From positions 1 through 28,032 of the forward strand of contig JAFARW010000003.1 of assembly GCA_019245275.1 (NCBI GenBank): a DNA stretch of 28,032 bases. Direction: 5' to 3'. Under the pieces are notes generated by a model. That model was given only the letters and a program-made list of their open reading frames with translations. It had not been told where the DNA came from and made no database searches. This document shows positions 7,203 to 13,333 of this stretch, piece by piece; the stretch's first letter is position 1; each line of letters begins with the position of its first letter. Source of the stretch: Vulcanimicrobiota bacterium (GTDB lineage Bacteria > Vulcanimicrobiota > Vulcanimicrobiia > Vulcanimicrobiales > Vulcanimicrobiaceae). The translations under genes were made by a program, and so were the position numbers.

Positions 7203-7734
7203 CTGGCGGACGTTCATTTGGGTCTGCGGGGTCGCGATCGTGGCGATTCTCGCCGAAGGGCTCCTTCTAAGCGGCCGCGATATCCCGCCGCCGCCCGCGA
7301 CAGCACCGGCAATCCTGGCCGGCGGACAGATCAGTGCCCATCGCTGGAAAACCCGATCGTGGTCACTCGAGTACGATAAAGCGCAGCTCTCGCCGGACGG
7401 CTCCTTTGCAGACGTCGATGGAATTCACAACGGCGTTCTCTATCGCGACGAAAAGCCGTATCTCTCGCTCTCAGCGCAACATGTCAGCGCAAACACCGTA
7501 AGCGATGACTTTACCGCCACCGGACGCGTACATATCGCGCAGCTCAATGGTTCCGAAATGCGCACGTTTGACACCGATCTGATTACGTGGACGAACATCA
7601 CGAAAACCCTAACGCTAGCTCACCCGAGCATCATCAAGACCGGTAAGGGAACCTTGACCGTGGACAGCGCGACGATCAACTTTTCAACCGGGGCGGTTCA
7701 CCTGGGGCGGATACGCGGTGCGTTCAGTCCTTGA
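7189..7734 (+). CDS. lptC: LptC-like LPS export protein
   Basis: LptC is anchored in the inner membrane and passes lipopolysaccharide from LptB2FG to the periplasmic bridge. The product (181 residues from GTG 7189) has one N-terminal membrane segment (FIWVCGVAIVAILAEGLLL) followed by an OstA/LptC-type beta-jellyroll with repeated strands, for example GGQISAHRWKTRSWSLEYDKA and later FDTDLITWTN. Length is close to E. coli LptC (191). GTG 7189 is preferred because AGGG lies 4 bases upstream; TTG 7177 is possible and adds four residues. The start lies inside the end of lnt (14-bp overlap), so the two genes are translationally coupled. It ends 7 bp from the convergent KGG gene. Confidence 0.8.
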   Translation: MPRTSWRTFIWVCGVAIVAILAEGLLLSGRDIPPPPATAPAILAGGQISAHRWKTRSWSLEYDKAQLSPDGSFADVDGIHNGVLYRDEKPYLSLSAQHVSANTVSDDFTATGRVHIAQLNGSEMRTFDTDLITWTNITKTLTLAHPSIIKTGKGTLTVDSATINFSTGAVHLGRIRGAFSP

Positions 7735-7741
7735 GCAAGCT

Positions 7742-8065
7742 TTACTCCGAGCTGCCCTCTTTCGCCAGTTTTTTCTTGGCCTCGGCTACGAGCCGTTTGA
7801 CTTTCTGACCGCCTTTATGACCGATCTCTTCGTAGAAGTCGGCACCGTACTTATCTTTGACGACCTTGCCGCCTTTTTGACCGATCGTTTCATAAAACTC
7901 GGCGCCGTGTCGCTCGCGCGTCACCTGTCCGCCCTTGCGGCCGATCTCTTCGTAAAAGCCCGAACCGTACCGGTCACGCACGGTGTTACCGCCCTTTTTG
8001 CCAGCTTCTCGAACGGACATCTCGCCGTTCGGTTTGTTTTGTGAACCGGTTGACTTTGATGCCAT
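7742..8065 (-). CDS. KGG-repeat general stress protein (GsiB/KGG family), longer copy
   Basis: This 107-residue, strongly hydrophilic protein consists of tandem repeats of about 20 residues with the core G-x-x-FYE-x-IG-x-KGG. Three full repeats (SGFYEEIGRKGG, AEFYETIGQKGG, ADFYEEIGHKGG) follow a first partial one (VREAGKKGG), and a lysine-rich tail (EAKKKLAKEG) ends it. KGG proteins such as Bacillus GsiB are induced by general stress, drying or starvation and are thought to be disordered protectants of unknown mechanism. The ATG at 8065 has GAGG 4 bases upstream. It is the second gene of a two-gene unit, 29 bp after the shorter paralogue. A plus-strand frame through the repeats is a shadow. 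Confidence 0.88.
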   Translation of the reverse strand: MASKSTGSQNKPNGEMSVREAGKKGGNTVRDRYGSGFYEEIGRKGGQVTRERHGAEFYETIGQKGGKVVKDKYGADFYEEIGHKGGQKVKRLVAEAKKKLAKEGSSE

Positions 8066-8094
8066 GCTGCCTCAAACGATTTAAGAAAACGCGA

Positions 8095-8310
8095 CTAGAC
8101 CTTGCGTTTTAGCTTTTGACCGCCTTTTTGTCCGATCTCTTCATAAAAAGCGGCGCCGTATTTTTCCTTAGTCGCCTCGCCGCCTTTGCGCCCGATCGCT
8201 TCATAGAACTCTTGACCATATTTCGCTTTAACGCGATCACCGCCGCGCTTGCCGGCCTCACGAACGGTCATCGCTCCCCCCGCGCTGAGGGCGGATTCTT
8301 TCATCACCAT
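8095..8310 (-). CDS. KGG-repeat general stress protein, shorter copy
   Basis: This 71-residue paralogue of the adjacent KGG protein has a partial first repeat (VREAGKRGG) and two full ones (QEFYEAIGRKGG, AAFYEEIGQKGG), then a basic end (KLKRKV). ATG 8310 is chosen because GAGG lies 9 bases upstream; the frame is open to 8355, but without a ribosome site. It is the promoter-proximal gene of the pair. The SigB/SigF-like promoter at 8346-8372 reads straight into it, which fits stress induction of this family. The two copies probably arose by duplication, with loss or gain of one repeat unit. Confidence 0.85.
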   Translation of the reverse strand: MVMKESALSAGGAMTVREAGKRGGDRVKAKYGQEFYEAIGRKGGEATKEKYGAAFYEEIGQKGGQKLKRKV

Positions 8311-8345
8311 GCGTGCATACCTCGACGTTGGAAGATGTCTGGGTG

Positions 8346-8372
8346 TTACCCCCAAGCGTCCGCTTGTTAAAC
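8346..8372 (-). promoter_or_regulatory. SigB/SigF-type stress promoter for the KGG genes
   Basis: On the minus strand GTTTAA (8372-8367) and GGGTAA (8351-8346) are separated by 15 bases. This fits GTTT-N15-17-GGGTA of mycobacterial SigF and is close to the Bacillus SigB pattern. GsiB of Bacillus, also a KGG protein, is SigB-dependent. The spacer contains a perfect inverted repeat, CAAGCG-TC-CGCTTG (8353-8366), which could be an operator. The -35 lies within a few bases of the AAGGAG ribosome site of the divergent deacylase gene. The match is seen; use by an alternative sigma factor is inferred. Confidence 0.5.
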
Positions 8373-8383
8373 AAAGGAGTTCT

Positions 8384-9967
8384 GTGCTCTCAGTAATCTT
8401 TCAAGAGGCGACAATCGTCGATGGAACCGGCCGTCCTCGTTACACAACGGACGTTGGCCTGCAGGGTGAACGAATCGCTCTAATCGGTAACCTCGAGGGA
8501 CGCGAGGCGGTCACACGCGTCAACTGCTCGGGAAGCATTTTAGCTCCCGGATTCATCGACGTTCACGCGCACAGCGATGAACTGTGGCTCGCGTTACCGC
8601 GATGCGATGGAAAGATCGCGCAAGGCGTCACGACCGAAATCGGCGGCAACTGTGGACGCTCGGCAGCGCCGCTCGCGGGCACTGCGCTCGACGAAATGGC
8701 CGCGTCATCGCGGCGCGTCGGCTTGCAATCGCAATGGCGCTCCTTCGATGATTTCTTCGCGTTGATCGAACGCGCAGGTGTTGCGCTGAACGTCGCCTCC
8801 CTCGTGGGATTAGGCACGACGCGCACAGCCGTCGCCGACGAAGAAGATCGACCCTTGAAAGCCGACGAGCTACGCGCACAAGCGGAACTTGTTCGGCAAG
8901 CATGCGGCGAGGGGGCAATCGGTGTTTCGAGTGGTCTTATTTACCCGCCGTCCTGCTACGCCGATTTGAATGAGCTCATCGCAATGGCGTGTGCAGCTCG
9001 CGAAGCCGGCGCGCCGCTTTACGCGTCTCACATCCGTAACGAAGGCGATACGTTGCTCGAAGCGATCGAGGAGGCGCTGCAAGTCGGCGAGCGCGCCGAA
9101 GTCGCGGTGCAATGTTCGCACCATAAAGCGCAAGGTAAGCGCAACTGGGGCAAGGTTCATCGTTCGCTTGAATTGATCGAGCGTGCCCGCGCGCGCGGTC
9201 AAACCGTTTGGGCCGATGTCTATCCGTACCGTGCAAGCTGGACCGAGTTAGCGACGCTATTGCCGGAACGGATTCGCGACGGTGGTGCGAGCGCGACTGT
9301 CGAGCGGCTTTCCGATCCTGATCTGGCAACGGCCGTCGCTTTAGAGATACGTTTGAACGCGCGCTGCGATTGGCACGACATTCTGATTACGTCCGCCGGG
9401 TCCGATCGAAATGAGAGCCTCGCCGGAATGCGCATCGACGAGATTGCGCGCGATTGGCAGCTGCCTGCCGAACGCGCGGTGCTCCGATTGCTGATTGAAG
9501 AGGAGCTCGACGTCGACGCGATTTTCTTTACGATGAAAGAAGAAGATGTGGCAGCGGTGCTGTCGGCAGAGTTCGTCTGCATCGGCAGCGATGCATCGGT
9601 GCGCGCGCTCGAAGGAGTAACTGCGCGCGGGTGCCCGCATCCGCGAACGTTCGGTACGTTTCCGCGCATCTTCGGTCGGTTCGTCCGCCAGCGGCATACC
9701 CTAACGAGCGATGACGCGGTGCGAAAGATGACCTCGCTTGCGGCGGACGCCTTCGGTCTACGCGATCGCGGGCGAATCGAGGAAGGGCGTTATGCGGACA
9801 TCGTCATCTTCAAGGAAGATACGATTTGCGATCGCGCCACGTACGAGCGACCGTACCAATTTCCGCTCGGCATCGATCACGTTTACGTCAATGGTCAAGC
9901 GGTTCTGTTCAATGGCGAGTTCACGAATGTGCGTCCCGGCCGGGTCCTACGTCACGGCGGAGCGTGA
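8384..9967 (+). CDS. N-acyl-D-amino-acid deacylase (amidohydrolase family)
   Basis: This 527-residue enzyme is predicted to hydrolyse N-acyl-D-amino acids to the D-amino acid and a fatty or acetic acid. The start is GTG 8384, with AAGGAG 5 bases upstream; the longer open frame is not needed. Zinc-binding features of D-aminoacylases are visible: HAHSD (His61, His63), the bridging cysteine in GGNCG (Cys90), His216 in YASHIRNEG, His246/His247 in QCSHHKAQGK, and the aspartate of CIGSDAS near residue 400. WADVYPYRASWTELATLLPE and HPRTFGTFPRIFGRFVR are also typical of the family. The last 60 residues form the usual small beta domain (GRIEEGRYADIVIF). Substrate range cannot be read from sequence; dihydroorotase- or hydantoinase-like activity is a less likely alternative. 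Confidence 0.88.
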   Translation: MLSVIFQEATIVDGTGRPRYTTDVGLQGERIALIGNLEGREAVTRVNCSGSILAPGFIDVHAHSDELWLALPRCDGKIAQGVTTEIGGNCGRSAAPLAGTALDEMAASSRRVGLQSQWRSFDDFFALIERAGVALNVASLVGLGTTRTAVADEEDRPLKADELRAQAELVRQACGEGAIGVSSGLIYPPSCYADLNELIAMACAAREAGAPLYASHIRNEGDTLLEAIEEALQVGERAEVAVQCSHHKAQGKRNWGKVHRSLELIERARARGQTVWADVYPYRASWTELATLLPERIRDGGASATVERLSDPDLATAVALEIRLNARCDWHDILITSAGSDRNESLAGMRIDEIARDWQLPAERAVLRLLIEEELDVDAIFFTMKEEDVAAVLSAEFVCIGSDASVRALEGVTARGCPHPRTFGTFPRIFGRFVRQRHTLTSDDAVRKMTSLAADAFGLRDRGRIEEGRYADIVIFKEDTICDRATYERPYQFPLGIDHVYVNGQAVLFNGEFTNVRPGRVLRHGGA

Positions 9968-9976
9968 CGCATCTGA

Positions 9977-10252
9977 CTACGGCACCAAGTGGCGATCGTC
10001 CAAGCCCGTCAATCGATAAACATCGCCTCTTGTGATAGACGGTAAGCCGTAGGTCTGATAGCACCACGAGTGGTCCAAGAACAAGCGTATCGCTGCATGC
10101 TTTTCCGATTCGGGTCCTCGCATGAAGCCGAAGTTCACACCATCAACGCAGCGCGCGGCGTACGCGATACTCTGCAAAGTCCTCACCGCATTAGTCATGC
10201 CCCACGCATAACCGACTAGCCAGCACAAGAACGCCAGACCGACACAGAGCAT
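9977..10252 (-). CDS. Small membrane-anchored protein, paralogue of its upstream neighbour
   Basis: A 91-residue protein of no family I recognise. ATG 10252 is chosen because GGAGG lies 6 bases upstream and the protein then begins directly with a membrane helix (LCVGLAFLCWLVGYAWG); the longer frame upstream has no signal. After the helix come a cysteine-containing segment (ARCVDG) and the C-terminal pattern L-x-D-x3-C-x5-LP-x-I-x2-G-x3-R-x-TG. The protein encoded just upstream (10288-10608) has the same order: helix, GY, a cysteine, then the same pattern. The two are therefore diverged tandem duplicates. Topology suggests an N-terminal anchor with the conserved domain probably outside the cytoplasm, possibly with a disulphide between the two shared cysteines. 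Confidence 0.7.
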   Translation of the reverse strand: MLCVGLAFLCWLVGYAWGMTNAVRTLQSIAYAARCVDGVNFGFMRGPESEKHAAIRLFLDHSWCYQTYGLPSITRGDVYRLTGLDDRHLVP

Positions 10253-10287
10253 CGCGTGCCTCCAGCGTCTGAGCGACAAGCTTGTAC

Positions 10288-10608
10288 TCACCGACGGGGC
10301 GGAGGGGGAGGAATATGGTAGCCGGTCTTGCGCCTCAGCTCGCCGGACCTGATCGTGGGCAGGGCGTTCATCGCTGCACAGTCGGCTTGATCGCCAAGCA
10401 AGTAAAAGGCGCGCACTTCTGGCGAGAGCTGCCGGGCCGCGAAAATCTCCGTCTCGTCTCTCCGCACGCACTCCGAAAAACGCGCGATGTTGCCATTCTC
10501 AAAAGCCGCTGGGCCATTACCGACACGATATCCGAACCAAAACAAAAAGCACGCACCGGCAACCGCACTGGCGAACATCAGCATGCGCTGCGCAATGCGC
10601 GCGTTCAA
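10288..10608 (-). CDS. Small membrane-anchored protein coupled to coaE
   Basis: A 106-residue hypothetical protein. TTG 10608 overlaps the coaE stop in the four bases TTGA, so translation is probably coupled. ATG 10584 is an alternative start. A membrane helix (MLMFASAVAGACFLFWFGYRVG) is followed by a segment with one cysteine (SECVRRDE) and the C-terminal pattern shared with the downstream paralogue: LGDQADC, then LPTIRSGELRRKTGY. It ends in a polyproline tail (IPPPPPRR) that the paralogue lacks. No function is known to me. The gene pair may simply ride on the rpsA-coaE transcript. Confidence 0.7.
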   Translation of the reverse strand: MNARIAQRMLMFASAVAGACFLFWFGYRVGNGPAAFENGNIARFSECVRRDETEIFAARQLSPEVRAFYLLGDQADCAAMNALPTIRSGELRRKTGYHIPPPPPRR

Positions 10609-11210
10609 CTTGGAGTCGTCTGTCGCAGCTTTTCGAAAACCGTTTCCGTGCGTTCACGCAGGTGGTCTAGGTCGCCGTCATTTTCGATCACGTACGTTGC
10701 GAGTCGGCGTGCTTCGGTAGGATCGATTTGGGCGCGCATTCGCGCCCGAATCTGATCTTCGTTCCAACGGTCGCGTTCTAGAACCCGGCGCACGCGCAAC
10801 TCGTCCGGCGCAATGACGGTAATCGTGGCATCGCAGCGTTGCGCATAATCGGTTTCGAAGAGCAGCGGCACGACGTGGACAACAATCTGGCCCGGCTTCG
10901 CATTGGCTTCCCTCTCGAGCGCCAGTTGCCGAACGAAGGGATGCACGATTGCATTCAGCCGTTCGCGCGCCGATTCATCGCGGAAGACGATTTCCGCTAA
11001 AGCAGCGCGGTTTAGAGAATCACCTTGCACGACCGCCGGCCAGGCGTGCGCGACTGCGCGCAACCCGTCGCTGTTCGGTGCGACGGCTTGTCGTGCTAAG
11101 ACATCGGTTTCAATGATGTAGGCGCCGAGCGACTCGAGAATGCGCGCGACCTCGCTCTTTCCGGCGCCGAGGCCGCCGGTTAAACCGACCCGGAATCGCT
11201 CTCTTCGGAT
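10605..11210 (-). CDS. coaE: Dephospho-CoA kinase, no standard start codon
   Basis: CoaE phosphorylates the 3'-hydroxyl of dephospho-CoA in the last step of coenzyme A synthesis. The protein has about 201 residues (family about 200). It shows the P-loop VGLTGGLGAGKSEVAR, then IETDVLARQAV with the conserved aspartate, IVHPFVR, VVPLLFETDY and the lid arginines in RVLERDRW. The P-loop must be included, but upstream of it the frame holds no ATG, GTG or TTG before a TGA: the codons run GAA GGC CGA CGA GCA ATC CGA. ATC 11210 is the only near-cognate start and gives a normal N-terminus (seven residues before VGLTGG). The first 31 bp overlap the end of rpsA, so ribosomes finishing rpsA could reinitiate. 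A sequence error is the main alternative. Confidence 0.88.
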   Translation of the reverse strand: MRRERFRVGLTGGLGAGKSEVARILESLGAYIIETDVLARQAVAPNSDGLRAVAHAWPAVVQGDSLNRAALAEIVFRDESARERLNAIVHPFVRQLALEREANAKPGQIVVHVVPLLFETDYAQRCDATITVIAPDELRVRRVLERDRWNEDQIRARMRAQIDPTEARRLATYVIENDGDLDHLRERTETVFEKLRQTTPS

Positions 11211-12325
11211 TGCTCGTCGGCCTTCTCATCTTCAGCGATCTTCTCGATCTCTTCAGCCGGAACGTCGGCAACATGTTGGATCGACGCGGTGATGCGACGT
11301 GTCGATGGATTGATCGTCATCAGCGTCACGTCGATCTCTTGGCCGGGGCTGAACTGTGCGTTCGGATCGAACTCGCCCTTCGGCACCATCGCAAGCACGC
11401 CCGGTACGATCTCAACCAGGAGATAGTTAGGAGTCGCTTTGACGATCTGCGCAGTCAGCTTGTTGCTTTCGAAAAGCTTCTCCGCATGCTCGTCCCAAGG
11501 ATCGGGTAGTGCATGCTTGAGCGACAGACTGACTTTGCGCGCTTCGGGATCGAACTTCATGATCTCGACTTGCACCGTGTCGCCGATCTTGACGACCTCA
11601 CTGGGATGCTTGATGCGCGCGTAGCTCAACTCGCTGTTGTGAATCAGCCCGTCGATTCCGCCGAGGTCCACGAATGCGCCGAACTCTGCTAGCCGTACCA
11701 CGACCCCCTCGCGAATCTGGCCGACTTCCAGCGTGCCGAGCAGCTCTTGCTTCTTGGCATTGAGTTCTTCTTCGAGCACGAGGCGCTGCGACAGCACGAC
11801 GCGATGGCGTTTGTGATCGAGATCGATCACTTTCAGACGCAACCGGCTTCCGACGAGCTCCTCCAAATTGCCGACCGGCTGACGGCGGATCTGCGATGCC
11901 GGAACGAATCCTCGCATGCCTAGATCGACTAGGACGCCGCCTTTGACGACTTGGGTTACGGTCGCTTCGATCACCTCATCGCGCTCGTGGGCCTCAACGA
12001 CTTTCTCCCACGTCTTGAGCGCGCGGGCTCGTCGCTCGGATAGGAATAGCGAGCCATCTTGATCGTCGATCCGATGGATCATGACCTCGAGCGTGTCGCC
12101 GACTTTTAATTCTCTGGGATCGATCGCGAGCGAGAGTTCGCGAAACGGGAGAATGCCTTCGGATTTGCCGCCGATGTCGACGAGAAGCTCGTCTTGATAC
12201 TTTGCGACGATCAGGCCGCTGAGGACCTGTCCCTCATCGAGGACCTTGAGCGATTCTTCGTAGAGGCGCTGCTCCAGCGCGAGTTGATCTTCTTCTTGTG
12301 CAGGTACGAAATCAGTTGTTGAGAT
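11180..12325 (-). CDS. rpsA: 30S ribosomal protein S1, apparent ATC start
   Basis: S1 helps the small ribosomal subunit bind and unfold mRNA. The product has four S1 (OB-fold) repeats: about residues 34-105 (SGLIVAKYQDELLVDIGGKSE), 119-188 (ATVTQVVKGGVLVDLGMRGF), 205-275 (GVVVRLAEFGAFVDLGGIDG) and a more diverged one at 290-355. An acidic tail (ADEQSEESDSGSV) follows. Four repeats are usual for Gram-positive and actinobacterial-type S1; E. coli has six. The first ATG in frame, 12082, would delete most of repeat 1. Between the upstream TAA and that ATG there is no ATG, GTG or TTG. ATC 12325 gives a natural beginning, (M)STTDFVPAQEED, with AAAGGA about 13 bases upstream. The gene lies 28 bp behind fpg and overlaps coaE. 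Confidence 0.9.
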   Translation of the reverse strand: MSTTDFVPAQEEDQLALEQRLYEESLKVLDEGQVLSGLIVAKYQDELLVDIGGKSEGILPFRELSLAIDPRELKVGDTLEVMIHRIDDQDGSLFLSERRARALKTWEKVVEAHERDEVIEATVTQVVKGGVLVDLGMRGFVPASQIRRQPVGNLEELVGSRLRLKVIDLDHKRHRVVLSQRLVLEEELNAKKQELLGTLEVGQIREGVVVRLAEFGAFVDLGGIDGLIHNSELSYARIKHPSEVVKIGDTVQVEIMKFDPEARKVSLSLKHALPDPWDEHAEKLFESNKLTAQIVKATPNYLLVEIVPGVLAMVPKGEFDPNAQFSPGQEIDVTLMTINPSTRRITASIQHVADVPAEEIEKIAEDEKADEQSEESDSGSV

Positions 12326-12353
12326 TGTGAGTTAACCGTCCTTTAAGTTTATT

Positions 12354-13166
12354 TTATCGTTGGCACCGTTTGCACCACCATGTTCCTCGTTGAGCGAGGA
12401 CCGTCCGCACGAGCGGTCTTCCGCATCGTACGCACCCCTCGCCGTGTCTGCCGTAAACGGAGAGCTCATTTTGGAAGCCGCCGCGCAGACCGTCGGCGTC
12501 GACATAGTCATCAACGCTGGTTCCGCGCATTTCGATCGCGCGGTTTAGCACGTCGATGAGCGCAGTGTGTAACCGGCGTACCGCCGGTTTAGTCAGCGCC
12601 TTGGCTTGGGTCGTGGGGCGGATGCGTGCCTCCCACAACGCCTCGCATGCATAGATGTTGCCTATTCCGGCAATGCGGCGTTGATCGAGGAGGAACACCT
12701 TCACCGGCACTCTCCGCCCCGAAAGCATACCGATAAAGCGCTGCGGTGTAAAGGCCAAAGATAAAGGCTCGATACCAAGGTCAGCGGCCCAAGGCTCGCC
12801 CCGCTCGATCAGGCGCATCCGGCCGAACTGCCGCGAGTCTGCGAAGCAAAGCCGCGAACCGTCTTCAAAATCGAGGCGGATATGCGTGTAGGGGTGTGGC
12901 CGCCGCTGCGTTCGCTGAAAGATCAAGCGTCCGGTCATGCGCAGGCTCGTGACCAGCGCACGGCCCGAACCCAGTTCGATGATCGCGTACTTGCCGCGCC
13001 GTCCGACGTCGCAAATTTCTTCGCCGCGGAGCGCACGGCGAAAGTTAACACCCGGTGGGGCGATCGCCATCTTGCGAAGACCGATATGCACATTCGCAAC
13101 GCGGCGCCCGACGATGAGGCCGCGCAGTCCGCGGGCGATCGTTTCGACTTCCGGTAGTTCAGGCAA
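12354..13166 (-). CDS. fpg: Formamidopyrimidine-DNA glycosylase (MutM/Fpg)
   Basis: Fpg removes 8-oxoguanine and other oxidised purines from DNA and nicks the abasic site. The start is TTG 13166: after the initiator it reads PELPEVETIARGL, and the proline at position 2 is the catalytic nucleophile, followed by the essential glutamate. AGAGG lies 6 bases upstream, inside the terminal arm of a palindromic repeat. The open frame extends further upstream only through that repeat. The 270 residues match the family (about 270). Other marks are the conserved lysine region (GRRGKYAIIEL), DQRRIAGIGNIYACEALW (helix-two-turn-helix) and a complete C-terminal zinc finger, C-x2-C-x16-C-x2-C. It sits in the polA-rpsA-coaE run, a repair/translation grouping known from other phyla. 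Confidence 0.93.
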   Translation of the reverse strand: MPELPEVETIARGLRGLIVGRRVANVHIGLRKMAIAPPGVNFRRALRGEEICDVGRRGKYAIIELGSGRALVTSLRMTGRLIFQRTQRRPHPYTHIRLDFEDGSRLCFADSRQFGRMRLIERGEPWAADLGIEPLSLAFTPQRFIGMLSGRRVPVKVFLLDQRRIAGIGNIYACEALWEARIRPTTQAKALTKPAVRRLHTALIDVLNRAIEMRGTSVDDYVDADGLRGGFQNELSVYGRHGEGCVRCGRPLVRTVLAQRGTWWCKRCQR

Positions 13167-13167
13167 C

Positions 13168-13331
13168 AGGAACCTCTGATTAAGTCTTCGTGGTTCAGCC
13201 CCGTGGCGATTTTCGGCGAGTTCGAGGCGCGAGGACGGACGCAATGCAGCGCATTGTGGCCGCCGCAGCAACGCTGAAATCGGCGAAAAGCGCCCGGGGA
13301 TGAGCTGCGTAAGACTTGATCAGAGGTTCCT
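13168..13331 (-). repeat. 164-bp imperfect palindromic intergenic element, copy A
   Basis: This fills the gap between the DUF2079 stop and the fpg start. Its 21-base ends are inverted repeats of each other with one mismatch (AGGAACCTCTGATTAAGTCT... against the complement of 13311-13331). A perfect 6-base hairpin, CAATGC-AGC-GCATTG (13242-13256), sits exactly at its centre. Between these, the two halves also pair extensively, for example CCCCGTGGCGATTTTCGGCGA with the complement of 13281-13299. The RNA should fold into one long hairpin. A second copy, ungapped, lies at 18354-18517. No convincing protein is encoded. It resembles ERIC/MITE-type elements in organisation but not in any sequence I know. 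Confidence 0.85.
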
Positions 13332-13333
13332 CC

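Noticed and set aside
7718..8370. Plus-strand frames through the KGG genes that also look repetitive
   Set aside because: They are the reverse complement of the KGG repeats; the minus-strand products match the KGG family and have ribosome sites.
10282..10755. Plus-strand frame of 157 residues opposite coaE and the small membrane protein
   Set aside because: Arginine-rich shadow of two well-supported minus-strand genes.
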